Source: an uncultured Bacteroidaceae bacterium
Lineage (GTDB): Bacteria; Bacteroidota; Bacteroidia; Bacteroidales; Bacteroidaceae
Length of the DNA: 35,866 nt
Direction of reading: 5' to 3'
Assembly: GCA_905235565.1 (NCBI GenBank)
Contig: CAJOLR010000032.1
Coordinates: 1-35,866 of the forward strand
The notes under the pieces are model-generated. The model did not search any database. It was not told the DNA's origin and saw only the letters and a program-made list of their open reading frames with translations. Of this stretch, positions 1 through 8,911 are shown in pieces. The translations under genes and the position numbers were made by a program. Within the stretch, counting starts at the first letter, position 1, and each line of letters opens with the position of its first letter.

Positions 1-1824
1 ATTGCGGACCTGGTATGGTTCAGCGGAATAAAATTCATTCTGGACCGTTATAGGCCCGGAGTGGAATATGTGGTTTTCGGAAAGCCCACCATTTTTGGGG
101 GTAGAGTGAATGTGGCGCATCCGGAGATTGATCCGGAGGCTAACCTGAATCTCTCGGAGATGGGTTTGCAGCCCTATTATAACACCACCGAACGTATGAA
201 AAAGGCAGGCCTCAACTCGGCTGCCATACGCAAACTGGTGACAAACCTGATGTCCCTGATAGTTGAGCCGCTCCCCGAGACTCTTCCGGACTGGTTACGC
301 GAAAAGGAGCATCTGATGGGGCTGACAGATGCCCTTAAGGTGATACATAATCCCCGCACTCCGCTTGAACTGCGTCTGGCGCAGCTTAGACTCAAGTTTG
401 AGGAACTGTTCTATGTGCAACTCAACCTGGCCCGTTATGCCAGTGACCGCCAGCGCCGCTTCAAGGGTTACGTTTTTGCGAAAATTGGAGACAAATTCAA
501 CTCATTCTACAATACCAGGCTGCCATTCAGCCTGACTGATGCCCAGAAACGTGTGATACGTGAGATACGTACCGATATGGGCAGCGGCCGTCAGATGAAC
601 CGCCTGTTACAGGGAGACGTGGGCAGCGGCAAGACTATGGTGGCGCTGATGACAATGCTGATTGCCATAGACAACGGTTATCAGGCATGCATAATGGCGC
701 CTACTGAAATACTTTCAGAGCAGCATTACGCCAATATCAGCCGATATATCGAGGGACTTGACCTGAGGGTTGAGCTGCTGACCGGCAGCATCAAGGGTAA
801 GCGTAGGGAATCTGTCATGCAGGGGCTTAAGGACGGCAGCATCAATATTCTGGTAAGTACCCATGCCGTACTTGAGGATCCTGTGGAATTCAACCGGCTG
901 GGTTTTGTGGTTATTGATGAGCAACACAGGTTCGGGGTGGCCCAGCGAGCCCGTCTGTGGACCAAAAGCAAGATGCCGCCTCACGTTCTTGTCATGACAG
1001 CCACGCCTATTCCGCGGACTCTGGCTATGACACTATACGGAGACCTGGATGTTTCCGTGATAGACGAACTGCCTCCCGGACGTAAGCCTATCCAGACAGA
1101 ACACTATTATGACGGAAACCACACATCGGTCTATGCTTTCCTGGAACGGGAACTCAAGAAAGGCCGCCAGGCGTATATAGTCTATCCTTTGATCGAGGAG
1201 AGTGAAAAGATTGACCTCAAGAATCTGGAGGATGGCTACAAGGTGGTCTGTGAACGGTTTGCCGGATACAGCGTAAGTAAGGTTCACGGGCGGATGAAAC
1301 CGGCCGGAAAGGACGCTGAAATGCAGCGTTTCAAGAATAATGACACTCAGATTCTGGTGGCGACGACCGTGATAGAGGTGGGAGTGGATGTTCCTAACGC
1401 CAGCATTATGGTGATTGAGAATGCCAACAGGTTCGGCCTGTCACAACTGCACCAGTTGCGTGGCCGCGTGGGCCGGGGAGCCGACCAGTCCTTCTGCCTG
1501 CTTATAACTCCATATCAACTGTCAGAGGACACCAGAAAGAGGATTGAGATTATGACAGCTACCTGTGACGGCTTTGAGATAGCCGAGGCCGACCTGAAGC
1601 TGCGAGGCCCCGGTGATCTTGAGGGGACCCAGCAGAGCGGTATGGCTTTTGACCTGAAGATTGCCAACCTGGCACGTGACGGTGCACTGATTGAACACGT
1701 ACGTGAAATAGCCAGAAGTATCGTGGCCGATGACCCCGATCTTTCAAGTCCCGGGAACACTCTTATGGGCCGTATGTTGCGCCGATTGAAGAAAAGTGAA
1801 TACGACTGGTCATCTATATCATGA
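1..1824 (+). CDS. recG: ATP-dependent DNA helicase RecG, 5'-truncated by the window edge
   Basis: RecG is a double-stranded DNA translocase that remodels stalled replication forks and branched recombination intermediates. The reading frame is open from base 1; the residues before the GTG at 61 (…LVWFSGIKF…) continue the N-terminal OB-fold 'wedge' domain, so the GTG is not the real start and roughly 90 N-terminal residues are missing. Visible motifs: Walker A GDVGSGKT (nt 613-636), the DExH box DEQH (nt 916-927) followed by RFG, motif III MTATPIPRT, the family signature around IDELPPGRKPI, motif VI QLRGRVGRG, and the C-terminal GPGDLEGTQQSG block. All catalytic motifs are intact. The stop is followed 40 nt later by an M23 peptidase gene with its own putative promoter. 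Identification is from sequence motifs; the role is established family knowledge. Confidence 0.97.
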   Translation: MADLVWFSGIKFILDRYRPGVEYVVFGKPTIFGGRVNVAHPEIDPEANLNLSEMGLQPYYNTTERMKKAGLNSAAIRKLVTNLMSLIVEPLPETLPDWLREKEHLMGLTDALKVIHNPRTPLELRLAQLRLKFEELFYVQLNLARYASDRQRRFKGYVFAKIGDKFNSFYNTRLPFSLTDAQKRVIREIRTDMGSGRQMNRLLQGDVGSGKTMVALMTMLIAIDNGYQACIMAPTEILSEQHYANISRYIEGLDLRVELLTGSIKGKRRESVMQGLKDGSINILVSTHAVLEDPVEFNRLGFVVIDEQHRFGVAQRARLWTKSKMPPHVLVMTATPIPRTLAMTLYGDLDVSVIDELPPGRKPIQTEHYYDGNHTSVYAFLERELKKGRQAYIVYPLIEESEKIDLKNLEDGYKVVCERFAGYSVSKVHGRMKPAGKDAEMQRFKNNDTQILVATTVIEVGVDVPNASIMVIENANRFGLSQLHQLRGRVGRGADQSFCLLITPYQLSEDTRKRIEIMTATCDGFEIAEADLKLRGPGDLEGTQQSGMAFDLKIANLARDGALIEHVREIARSIVADDPDLSSPGNTLMGRMLRRLKKSEYDWSSIS

Positions 1825-1832
1825 ATTTTTGC

Positions 1833-1840
1833 TACTTTCG
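1833..1840 (+). promoter_or_regulatory. Putative Bacteroidota -7 promoter element (TACTTTCG)
   Basis: TACTTTCG lies 25 nt before the M23 peptidase ATG and matches the Bacteroidota -7 consensus TAnnTTTG except at one position (TTCG variants recur upstream of genes in this window). No convincing TTTG -33 element is seen 19-21 bp upstream, so the call rests on the -7 match and position alone. Confidence 0.4.
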
Positions 1841-1864
1841 CAGGTTGTAAAAATAAAATAATAA

Positions 1865-2698
1865 ATGACCTTCAGACCGGAACTGGGATTTGTATTTCTG
1901 ACAGCTTCACTCCTGACATCAGGTGGTGTTTGCGCTCAGGATGTGGTTCCAGCCAGGGTGAGGCCGATGTCACCCATGGAAACGGTTGCCATTCCGGCCC
2001 GTCTCAATCCCGGTTTGTCGGTGGATTTGGAGAATCCGGCGTCATACCTCTACCCTGAGTGGAGCAATGACTATGTTCATAAGTATGAGAGTGTTGAGGT
2101 GCCCGATTCTGTAGTCATATCAATGAAGGGATATGTGATGCCTACAGACAGCACCCGCATAACAGACTCATACGGCTACCGCCAGAACAGGGGAAGGCTG
2201 CATCTGGGTATTGATGTAAAGGTGAATACCGGTGATACCATCAGGGCTGCATTTGACGGAAAGGTGCGGGTATCACGCTATGAGAGAAGCGGCTACGGAC
2301 ACTATCTGGTCATCAGGCATCCTAACGGCCTGGAGACGGTATACGGACATCTGTCCAGGAAGCTGGTCTCGGAGAATGATATCGTGCATGCAGGAGATCC
2401 CATCGGACTGGGTGGCAATACCGGCCGATCCACTGGCTCGCATCTGCATTTTGAGACCAGGATACTGGGCAATGCCATCAATCCTGCCAAGATGTTCGAT
2501 TTTCCGAACCGCAGGGCTGCTACTGATTATTTCGTCTATCAGAAGAACACCCGGGAGATATACTACAAGGTCAAGAAGGGTGACACACTGACAGGCATTG
2601 CAATGAAGAATGAGACATCGGTGGCCAACATCTGCAAGCTGAACGGAATTACAAGGAATTCCGTCATAAAGGTTGGGCAGACATTGAGGGTTAATTGA
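1865..2698 (+). CDS. Secreted M23 (LytM-type) peptidoglycan endopeptidase with C-terminal LysM domain
   Basis: Predicted zinc metallo-endopeptidase that cuts peptide cross-bridges of peptidoglycan in the periplasm. The 277-aa product starts with a signal peptide (hydrophobic run FVFLTASLLTSGG, likely cleavage after VCA-Q, about residue 24). Residues ~100-215 form the M23 domain: the HLGID segment supplies the HxxxD zinc ligands and HLHFE the HxH motif, so the active site looks complete, unlike inactive EnvC/NlpD-type activators. Residues ~232-277 form one LysM peptidoglycan-binding domain (YKVKKGDTL…GQTLRVN). The ATG at 1865 is preceded by a putative promoter and follows recG by 40 nt. The downstream DUF1599 gene begins at or just after its stop, implying co-transcription. 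The exact substrate bond is not deducible. Confidence 0.92.
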   Translation: MTFRPELGFVFLTASLLTSGGVCAQDVVPARVRPMSPMETVAIPARLNPGLSVDLENPASYLYPEWSNDYVHKYESVEVPDSVVISMKGYVMPTDSTRITDSYGYRQNRGRLHLGIDVKVNTGDTIRAAFDGKVRVSRYERSGYGHYLVIRHPNGLETVYGHLSRKLVSENDIVHAGDPIGLGGNTGRSTGSHLHFETRILGNAINPAKMFDFPNRRAATDYFVYQKNTREIYYKVKKGDTLTGIAMKNETSVANICKLNGITRNSVIKVGQTLRVN

Positions 2699-2703
2699 GT
2701 GTA

Positions 2704-3279
2704 ATGGATATGTGCAACACTAATAATAAGCCTGATACGAACAGGCAGTTTGAAGAGGTTATCGGGACGTGCCGTGCCCTGTATGTCAAGAAACTGCAGG
2801 ATTACGGTGCTTCCTGGCGTATCATGCGTCCCGAGTCCTTGACTGACCAGATTTTCATCAAGGCCAAACGTATACGCAGTATCGAGACCAAGGGAGTAGC
2901 GCTGATTGACGAAGGTATCCGTTCAGAACTCATAGGCATAGTAAACTATGGTATCATAGCTCTCATACAGTTGGAGCACGGTTATTCCGATACCGTTGAC
3001 CAGGATGCCGACTGGGCGCTGAATGAGTATGACAAATACTCGGCTGCGGTGCTGGAGCTGATGAAAAAGAAGAATCATGACTATGACGAGGCATGGCGCG
3101 GAATGCGCACCACATCATATACAGACCTTATCCTGACCAAGATCAACCGTACCAAGGAAATTGAGAGTCATCAAGGCAAGACTGTTGTGTCCGAAGGTAT
3201 TGACGCCAACTACATGGATATGATAAACTATGCGGTGTTTGGCTTGATAAAGATAATGGAGCAATCACAAAAGGACTGA
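2704..3279 (+). CDS. DUF1599 protein with two tandem copies of the domain
   Basis: 191-aa soluble protein of the DUF1599 family (Pfam PF07659, whose members have been linked to nucleotide modification; the biochemical role is not settled). The domain is duplicated. Copy 1 (~residues 10-90) has the pattern F..V...C…KLQDYG.SWRIMRPES.TDQI..K..RIRSIE…EGI…NYGIIALI. Copy 2 (~residues 105-185) repeats it as Y…V…KNHDYDEAWRGMRTTSYTDLIL.KI.R.KEIE…EGID…NYAVFGLIK. Duplication appears usual for Bacteroidales members. Start choice: TTG at 2695 overlaps the previous stop, and ATG codons occur at 2704 and 2710; 2704 is preferred as the first ATG, but 2710 is equally possible. The next gene begins 6 nt after the stop. 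No signal peptide or membrane segment. Confidence 0.85.
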   Translation: MDMCNTNNKPDTNRQFEEVIGTCRALYVKKLQDYGASWRIMRPESLTDQIFIKAKRIRSIETKGVALIDEGIRSELIGIVNYGIIALIQLEHGYSDTVDQDADWALNEYDKYSAAVLELMKKKNHDYDEAWRGMRTTSYTDLILTKINRTKEIESHQGKTVVSEGIDANYMDMINYAVFGLIKIMEQSQKD

Positions 3280-3285
3280 TTAACA

Positions 3286-4422
3286 ATGGATAACGAAGTC
3301 AAAAAAAATCAAACTCCTTTAAAGGTCCTGGTAAACTTCTGCCGGATGCTTTTGGGTTTGACATTTATGTTTTCTGGAATAGCCAAGGCCATAGATCCTA
3401 TCGGCACTCAAATCAAACTGTCCGATTACCTTTATGCCTTTGGCATGGGCGGTGTGATGCTTGACTCAACACTGCTTATCCTGGCCTGTATCCTGGCCGG
3501 ATTGGAGATACTGCTGGGAGCCTATCTGACCATGGGTGTATTCAAAAGGGGCTCATCATTCCTGGTGCTGGTTTTCATGTCAGTCTTTACGCCGTTCACT
3601 CTGTATCTGGCAATCAGGAATCCGGTTGAGGACTGCGGCTGTTTCGGCGATGCGGTCATACTGACCAACTGGCAGACTTTCGGCAAGAACGTCTTTTTAC
3701 TGATTCTGTCAATCATAGTTTTCGCCAAACGGGCCCTGATTGTCCCGTTCATGAAAGAGAAGGGTTATTGGGCCGTTACCGTGATTGTAACATTGGTGAC
3801 AATCAGGTTCATGACAAGTAACATATCGGGCCTTCCAGTATTGGATTTCAGGCCTTACAAGGTGGGTACCGACCTGCGGGCTGAGGTGCTGGGTAGCGTC
3901 AAGAATCCGTCAATGACGGACTTCTCACTGATGGACGGACAGATGAATGATGTAACAGCCGATGTGCTTTCAAACCCCGGATATACATTCCTGCTGGTTT
4001 CGCCCCATCTGGAAGATGCCGGCGAGAACGGGCTGGACCTGATAGATGACCTTTTTGACTATTGCAGCTATTGGGGATATGATATGATAGGAGTCACATC
4101 ATCCGGAATTGAGACCATCCGGCAATGGACCGAAAACGCCGGAGCCGAATTGAAGTTCCTGTTCTGTGATGAGATTCCCCTGCAGACCATGGTACGCTCC
4201 AATCCCGGTCTGGTGCTTCTGAAGGACGGCGTGATTATAAACAAATGGAGCTACTCCAGGATTCCATCGGACAATATCCTAAGGGCACCGCTGGAAAAGA
4301 TATCTGTTGGCTGCACACCGGCTCCCAATCCTATGAGAACCCCATGGTTCGTGGCATTGCTCTTTGTACTGCCGCTCGTGATGGTGGCGCTGATAGACAA
4401 ACTTAAAGGAATGATTCAATAA
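3286..4422 (+). CDS. DoxX/MauE-like membrane protein of the BT_3928 family
   Basis: 378-aa inner-membrane protein. Residues ~10-150 contain four hydrophobic helices with the DoxX/MauE-like signature LGLTFMFSGIAKAIDP and an EDCGCFGDA motif (~residues 114-122) between helices three and four, typical of MauE-type proteins. Another hydrophobic segment lies near 165-180, a soluble region of ~160 residues follows (possibly thioredoxin-like, but without CxxC), and a last transmembrane helix is near 355-372. Family proteins are named after a B. thetaiotaomicron locus and are usually found beside tpiA and folE, as here. A redox or electron-transport role is inferred from the DoxX/MauE relationship only. 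It lies 6 nt after the DUF1599 gene and 21 nt before tpiA. Confidence 0.85.
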   Translation: MDNEVKKNQTPLKVLVNFCRMLLGLTFMFSGIAKAIDPIGTQIKLSDYLYAFGMGGVMLDSTLLILACILAGLEILLGAYLTMGVFKRGSSFLVLVFMSVFTPFTLYLAIRNPVEDCGCFGDAVILTNWQTFGKNVFLLILSIIVFAKRALIVPFMKEKGYWAVTVIVTLVTIRFMTSNISGLPVLDFRPYKVGTDLRAEVLGSVKNPSMTDFSLMDGQMNDVTADVLSNPGYTFLLVSPHLEDAGENGLDLIDDLFDYCSYWGYDMIGVTSSGIETIRQWTENAGAELKFLFCDEIPLQTMVRSNPGLVLLKDGVIINKWSYSRIPSDNILRAPLEKISVGCTPAPNPMRTPWFVALLFVLPLVMVALIDKLKGMIQ

Positions 4423-4443
4423 CTTTTTATAATACTGTTTGAA

Positions 4444-5202
4444 ATGAGAAAGAAAATTGTTGCCGGAAACTGGAAAATGAACAAGACTCTCCAGGAAGGT
4501 ATTGCTCTTGCCAAGGAGCTGAACGAGGTATTGGCTGCTGACAAGCCTAACTGTGATGTCGTGATTGGCACACCGTTCATACATCTTGCAAAAATCTCTG
4601 ATATCATTGACCACAAGGTTATCGGTCTCTCTGCCGAGAACTGTGCAGACAAGGAGTCTGGTGCATACACCGGTGAGGTATCGGCCGCTATGGTCAAGTC
4701 TACAGGTGCCGAGTACGTGATACTTGGTCACTCAGAGCGCCGTGAGTACTATCACGAGACATATGATATCCTCAAGGAGAAGGTGCTGCTGGCTCTTGCC
4801 AACGGCCTTAAGGTAATATTCTGCATCGGCGAGTCTCTTGACGAGCGCGAGAAGGGCATCCAGAACCAGATTGTAAAGGCCGAGCTTGAGGGATCGGTAT
4901 TCAACCTCTCAGCCGATGAGTTCAAGAATATCACCATCGCCTACGAGCCCATCTGGGCTATCGGTACCGGTAAGACCGCTACTGCCGACCAGGCCGAGGA
5001 GATACACGCTTACATCCGTTCAGTCATCGCCGACAAGTACGGAAAGCAGATTGCCGAGGATACCTCTATCCTCTATGGCGGCTCATGCAAGCCCTCGAAT
5101 GCTGCGGAACTTTTTGCTAAACCTGACATTGACGGTGGCCTGATTGGCGGTGCCTCTCTTAAGGTTGCCGACTTCAAGGGTATTATCGACGCTTGGAAAT
5201 GA
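4444..5202 (+). CDS. tpiA: Triosephosphate isomerase
   Basis: Interconverts dihydroxyacetone phosphate and glyceraldehyde 3-phosphate in glycolysis and gluconeogenesis; cytoplasmic, normally a homodimer. The 252-aa length is normal. Catalytic residues are all visible: Lys11 in AGNWKMNK, His96 in LGHSERR, and Glu168 in the loop-6 block [13 protein letters not shown]; the C-terminal phosphate-binding strands YGGSCKPSN and GLIGGASL are present. The stop overlaps the next start as ATGA (5199-5202), indicating translational coupling with the SPOR-domain gene. Placement with DUF1599, DoxX-like, SPOR and folE genes is a recurrent Bacteroidales order. Confidence 0.98.
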   Translation: MRKKIVAGNWKMNKTLQEGIALAKELNEVLAADKPNCDVVIGTPFIHLAKISDIIDHKVIGLSAENCADKESGAYTGEVSAAMVKSTGAEYVILGHSERREYYHETYDILKEKVLLALANGLKVIFCIGESLDEREKGIQNQIVKAELEGSVFNLSADEFKNITIAYEPIWAIGTGKTATADQAEEIHAYIRSVIADKYGKQIAEDTSILYGGSCKPSNAAELFAKPDIDGGLIGGASLKVADFKGIIDAWK

Positions 5203-5651
5203 ATAAGAAAGGAATAGTAATTTTCCTACTTCTCTTTACGGCTCTGGCCAGTGCCCAGCAACGGACACTGGTTCAGGAGCTGGAGAGGGATATACCCGGC
5301 AAAGGCCATATACGAATCGAAGGTGATGTCTGTCTGGACAGTCTGATCGGAACGGTTTCCGAGGCTCAGTCCGGGACTATGATCAAAGCCAGGGGATACC
5401 GCGTTCAGGTATTTGCCGGCAACAATACCCGTGCATCTAAGGAGAAGGCCAATGAGGTGGATAAATATTTACGTACCAATTATCCTGACATGCCGGTTTA
5501 CACAAGTTTCAAATCTCCTCGCTGGCTCTGCACCGTAGGCGATTTCCTTTATTATGAGGAGGCTTATGAGGTGATGCGCAAACTAAGTAAGGAGACCCCC
5601 TACAAGGGAATAATCATTTTACCCAATCAGGAGATACAAATCCCGTTATGA
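5199..5651 (+). CDS. Secreted SPOR-domain protein
   Basis: 150-aa protein with a signal peptide ([20 protein letters not shown], cleavage likely after ASA) and a C-terminal SPOR-like domain (~residues 65-150, beginning [14 protein letters not shown] and ending in the [14 protein letters not shown] strand). SPOR domains bind denuded glycan strands of peptidoglycan at division septa, so a periplasmic envelope role is inferred. Start choice: a TTG at 5193 is in frame, but ATG 5199 gives a clean signal peptide and an ATGA overlap with the tpiA stop. The 3' end overlaps folE in the same ATGA manner (5648-5651). Confidence 0.85.
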   Translation: MNKKGIVIFLLLFTALASAQQRTLVQELERDIPGKGHIRIEGDVCLDSLIGTVSEAQSGTMIKARGYRVQVFAGNNTRASKEKANEVDKYLRTNYPDMPVYTSFKSPRWLCTVGDFLYYEEAYEVMRKLSKETPYKGIIILPNQEIQIPL

Positions 5652-6241
5652 GTTCACTGATACCATTTTCAGATGAGGAATCAGAGAAATTCCTGGCCAT
5701 CAGGAGACATTATGAGGAGATTCTTAAACTGATAGAGCCCGACCCGGGCCGCGAGGGTCTGGTACGCACACCCTTGCGTGTTGCCAAGACGTTGCTGGAT
5801 TTTACCAGCGGATATGATATGGATCCCGCCGCCATACTCAGGTCTGCCATGTTCAAGGAGGATTACAGTCAGATGGTGATAGTAAAAGATATTGACTTTT
5901 ATTCACTCTGTGAGCACCATATGCTGCCATTTTATGGCAAGGCTCATGTGGCTTATATTCCCAACGGCTACATTACCGGACTGAGCAAGATTGCACGTGT
6001 GGTGGATGCCTTTGCGCGTCGTCTGCAGGTTCAGGAGCGCATGACATCACAGATCAAGGACTGCATACAGGAGACACTGCAGCCGCTGGGTGTGATGGTG
6101 GTCATCGAAGCCAGTCATATGTGCATGCAGATGCGCGGCGTGGAAAAGCAGAACTCTATAACAACAACTTCCGATTTCACCGGCGCTTTCAATCGTGCCA
6201 AGACACGTGAGGAGTTCATGAACCTGATATCCCGCAGTTAA
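5648..6241 (+). CDS. folE: GTP cyclohydrolase I
   Basis: Zinc enzyme converting GTP to 7,8-dihydroneopterin triphosphate, the first step of tetrahydrofolate (and in some organisms pterin or queuosine) synthesis. 197 aa, normal length. Zinc ligands are present: Cys88 and His91 in CEHHMLPF, and Cys159 in HMCMQMRG. The GTP-binding/catalytic blocks [29 protein letters not shown] and [12 protein letters not shown] are intact. It is the last gene of the ATGA-coupled tpiA-SPOR-folE string and converges with dnaG, 29 nt away. No clear terminator hairpin is visible in that gap. Confidence 0.97.
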   Translation: MSSLIPFSDEESEKFLAIRRHYEEILKLIEPDPGREGLVRTPLRVAKTLLDFTSGYDMDPAAILRSAMFKEDYSQMVIVKDIDFYSLCEHHMLPFYGKAHVAYIPNGYITGLSKIARVVDAFARRLQVQERMTSQIKDCIQETLQPLGVMVVIEASHMCMQMRGVEKQNSITTTSDFTGAFNRAKTREEFMNLISRS

Positions 6242-6270
6242 CGTTACGCTATATCGGAATTGCCGCAGGA

Positions 6271-8307
6271 TTACAGGTTGACTACCCTTTCACCTAAGGT
6301 TTTCGAGAGTTCGCTGCGGGCTTGGAGCAGCTGCTGATATTTTGTCTGGAGAGATGCAAGATTGTCCAGTGAGGCCTCTTGGATCTCTTTTTCTGTTTTC
6401 TTGATTTCAAGTCGGACAACTTCCATCTGATAGTCGGCCATTATGTGGCGGGTCAGCTTAAGGAGGTGTGCCTCATCATCGGTGGGCATATTATCCTTGA
6501 AAAGCTTGCTTAGCTGATAGCGTTCCTCCATCAGGCTTGCTGCGGTCAGGCTGACAAAGGTCTCGGGATGTGACATGAAGAACTTCTGGCTATTAAAGTC
6601 GGGTTCCTCCAGATGACCGCTCATGATCTCCACGAAACGTCTGTATACCGGATGCCGGAACCCGATTCCGTCATTCAGGAGAGACTGGACAATGAACTGT
6701 CCGACGGTGATGGACTGATCGCCGTCATCAGTTTGTAAAGTGCACATCACGCGCCCCCCGTATCTGACTATCAGCTGAGACAGCAGACGCTCCTTGTCCA
6801 TCATGGGGCCGAACCCTTCCTGCTTCAGGCCACGTACCTGCTGGCGCAGCTTTTCTTCGGGTGACAACTGTTGCTCAGGTGCCTTTTCATCGCCAGATTC
6901 GGCCGATTCAGGGCCTTGTGTGCCAGCTTCCGGTATCTGAGCGGTGTCCTGGCTGCCGGACTGTTGTACGGATTGCGCAGGCTGGGGGACAGACTGTGCC
7001 TGCTCGCGCTGCCGGCGGTTCACGTCATTGATGAGCAGACGCTCGTCAATCTTCATTATCTGGCTGCACTCGGTTATGTATACCGAACGGACTATAGGGT
7101 CTTGAATGACCGAGATGCTTTGTGTGATACTCTTGATAAGCTCGCTGCGGCTATATGGGTCATCCTGGGCATCCTCCATAAGCAGTTTGACCTTGAATCT
7201 GATAAAATCCACCTGATGGGAGTCTATGTACTGCTGGAATTCAGTGGCTCCGCGGCTTTGTGCAAAGCTGTCCGGGTCTTCACCGTCGGGCAGCAGCAGG
7301 ACCTTTACGTTCATGCCCTCGGCCAGTAGCATGTCTATGCCTCGCAGGGAGGCTTTAATACCAGCCTTGTCACCGTCATAGAGCACGGTGATATTATTTG
7401 TGAAACGGTGTATCAGGCGTATCTGGCCCGGAGTAAGCGACGTACCGCTTGATGCCACTACGTTCTCGACGCCGCTCTGGAACATGGAGATTACATCGGC
7501 ATAACCCTCGACAAGGAAACAGCGGTCCTTGCGGACTATGGCCTGCTTGGCCTGGTATAGTCCGTATAGCTCCCGGCTCTTTGAGTAGATGATTGACTCA
7601 GGTGAGTTTACATATTTGGCCACCTTGGCGTCGGCGTTCATGATTCGGCCTCCGAAAGCCACTATCTTGCCTGCCAGTGAATGAACTGGGAAAATGACCC
7701 GGCCATGGAACCGGTCACGCAGGGAACCGTCGTTTTCGCGTTCATAACATAGTCCGGTCTTGATCAGGTTCTCTCTTGAATAACCTTTGGCTATGGCTAC
7801 CGAAGCCAGGGCATCTGGGCTGTCAGGGCAGTATCCCAAGTGGAACCTGTCAATGATGTCGTCGCGGAATCCGCGCTTGCGGAAATAGGCAAGTCCTATG
7901 GCGCGGCCCCTCTCTGTGTTGAGCAGCTGGTCCTTGAAGAAATCATCGGCAAACTGGTTGGTTATGAACAGGGATTCGCGCTCATTCTGGAGGGCTTTCT
8001 CGGAATCCGTGAGTTCACGCTCAGTGTAGGGAATCCCGTATTTGCGGGCCAGCCACTTGGCAGCTTCCCAATAAGACATCTGCTCGTGCTCCATGAGGAA
8101 GTGTATCACGTTACCGCCCTTGCCGCAACTGAAGCATTTGCATATTCCCTTGGAGGGAGATACGTAGAAGGAAGGGGTTTTTTCGTTATGAAACGGACAC
8201 AGTCCCACATAGTTCACTCCGCGTCTGCGCAGGGTGACGAACTCTGATACCACATCAACTATGCCGGCTGCGTCAAGTATCTTCTCTATGGTGAGCTGGT
8301 CTATCAT
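6271..8307 (-). CDS. dnaG: DNA primase
   Basis: Synthesises RNA primers at the replication fork. 678 aa. The N-terminal CHC2 zinc finger is complete (Cys37, His40, Cys58, Cys61 in CPFH…KCFSC). The RNA-polymerase/TOPRIM core follows, with FPVHSLAGKIVAFGGR, the TOPRIM Glu in FLVEGYADV (~residue 265) and the DGDKAGIKAS motif. A low-complexity Gln/Ser/Pro/Glu-rich linker (~residues 425-485) separates the core from the C-terminal helicase-binding region. The linker is longer than in enterobacterial DnaG and is likely a flexible hinge. ATG 8307 gives the expected N-terminus (MIDQLTIEKI). It is the only minus-strand gene in the first 20 kb and has its own -7 element (8330-8337). Confidence 0.97.
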   Translation of the reverse strand: MIDQLTIEKILDAAGIVDVVSEFVTLRRRGVNYVGLCPFHNEKTPSFYVSPSKGICKCFSCGKGGNVIHFLMEHEQMSYWEAAKWLARKYGIPYTERELTDSEKALQNERESLFITNQFADDFFKDQLLNTERGRAIGLAYFRKRGFRDDIIDRFHLGYCPDSPDALASVAIAKGYSRENLIKTGLCYERENDGSLRDRFHGRVIFPVHSLAGKIVAFGGRIMNADAKVAKYVNSPESIIYSKSRELYGLYQAKQAIVRKDRCFLVEGYADVISMFQSGVENVVASSGTSLTPGQIRLIHRFTNNITVLYDGDKAGIKASLRGIDMLLAEGMNVKVLLLPDGEDPDSFAQSRGATEFQQYIDSHQVDFIRFKVKLLMEDAQDDPYSRSELIKSITQSISVIQDPIVRSVYITECSQIMKIDERLLINDVNRRQREQAQSVPQPAQSVQQSGSQDTAQIPEAGTQGPESAESGDEKAPEQQLSPEEKLRQQVRGLKQEGFGPMMDKERLLSQLIVRYGGRVMCTLQTDDGDQSITVGQFIVQSLLNDGIGFRHPVYRRFVEIMSGHLEEPDFNSQKFFMSHPETFVSLTAASLMEERYQLSKLFKDNMPTDDEAHLLKLTRHIMADYQMEVVRLEIKKTEKEIQEASLDNLASLQTKYQQLLQARSELSKTLGERVVNL

Positions 8308-8329
8308 TTTCCCTTTGGGTTATTGATGC

Positions 8330-8337
8330 CAAAATTA
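8330..8337 (-). promoter_or_regulatory. dnaG: Putative -7 promoter element of dnaG (TAATTTTG on minus strand)
   Basis: On the minus strand TAATTTTG fits TAnnTTTG exactly and ends 22 nt before the dnaG ATG. A T-rich run ending TTTG lies directly upstream, but no TTTG sits at the canonical 19-21 bp spacing. The 151-bp gap to the AraC-type gene (8308-8458) is AT-rich and otherwise shows nothing recognisable. Confidence 0.45.
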
Positions 8338-8458
8338 CAAAAAAATCAGTGTTGAAGTAAGATGATGTCTCTCTTGTTATTTTTTTAAATAATATTGACT
8401 TAATGTGCGCGAATTATTGAGGAAAAAGCATTTATTTTGTAGACCTAACCAAAAAATT

Positions 8459-8884
8459 ATGGAAAATACAAAGCCTTACAAAATTAGGGAAAAGGCCGAA
8501 AAGGATGCCAGCTACAGAGGCCTTATCCGTGCGGAACTTGCCGACGAACTGTATGACGGCATCCTGACTATCATCGTGGCACAGAAGAAGTACCGCGACA
8601 GTGCCTATTCTGCCAAAAAACTGGCTGAAGACCTCAAGACCAACCCGAGGTATCTTTCGGCTGTGATCAATTCAAGATTCGGGATGAACTATTCCTGTCT
8701 GGTAAATGAACTCAGGGTGCGTGACGCAGCAAATATGCTTACAGACAAACGCTTCCGGGATATGACTATGGAGGAGATCGGCATCAAAGCGGGTTTTGCC
8801 AACCGCCAGTCTTTCTACGCCGCATTCTTCAAGCAGAAAGGCGAAGCTCCCCATCAGTACAAGAAACGTCATCAATCCAAATAA
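8459..8884 (+). CDS. AraC-type helix-turn-helix transcriptional regulator, short form
   Basis: 141-aa protein consisting almost entirely of an AraC/XylS DNA-binding domain. The first HTH (YSAKKLAEDLKTNPRYLSAVIN) and the second HTH (MTMEEIGIKAGFANRQSFYAAF) are both present, followed by the usual family ending (F.K..G.APHQYKKR). There is no ligand-binding or membrane domain: the ~30 N-terminal residues are short and charged. Such short AraC-type proteins in Bacteroidota often occur as output modules cut off from sensor proteins, but no sensor is adjacent. Start: GTG 8405 is possible, but ATG 8459 is preferred because a weak -7-like TTATTTTG (8432-8439) would put the transcription start between them. 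Target genes are unknown. Confidence 0.8.
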   Translation: MENTKPYKIREKAEKDASYRGLIRAELADELYDGILTIIVAQKKYRDSAYSAKKLAEDLKTNPRYLSAVINSRFGMNYSCLVNELRVRDAANMLTDKRFRDMTMEEIGIKAGFANRQSFYAAFFKQKGEAPHQYKKRHQSK

Positions 8885-8911
8885 CCTACAGTATTCCGGA
8901 GATACTATATA

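Noticed and set aside
4435-4443. Possible promoter directly before tpiA (TACTGTTTG)
   Set aside because: Spacing between TA and TTTG is off by one and it would leave almost no leader; the gene is more simply read as part of the operon.
6871-7329. 152-codon plus-strand frame inside dnaG
   Set aside because: Lies over the low-complexity linker and core of dnaG; composition-driven shadow frame.
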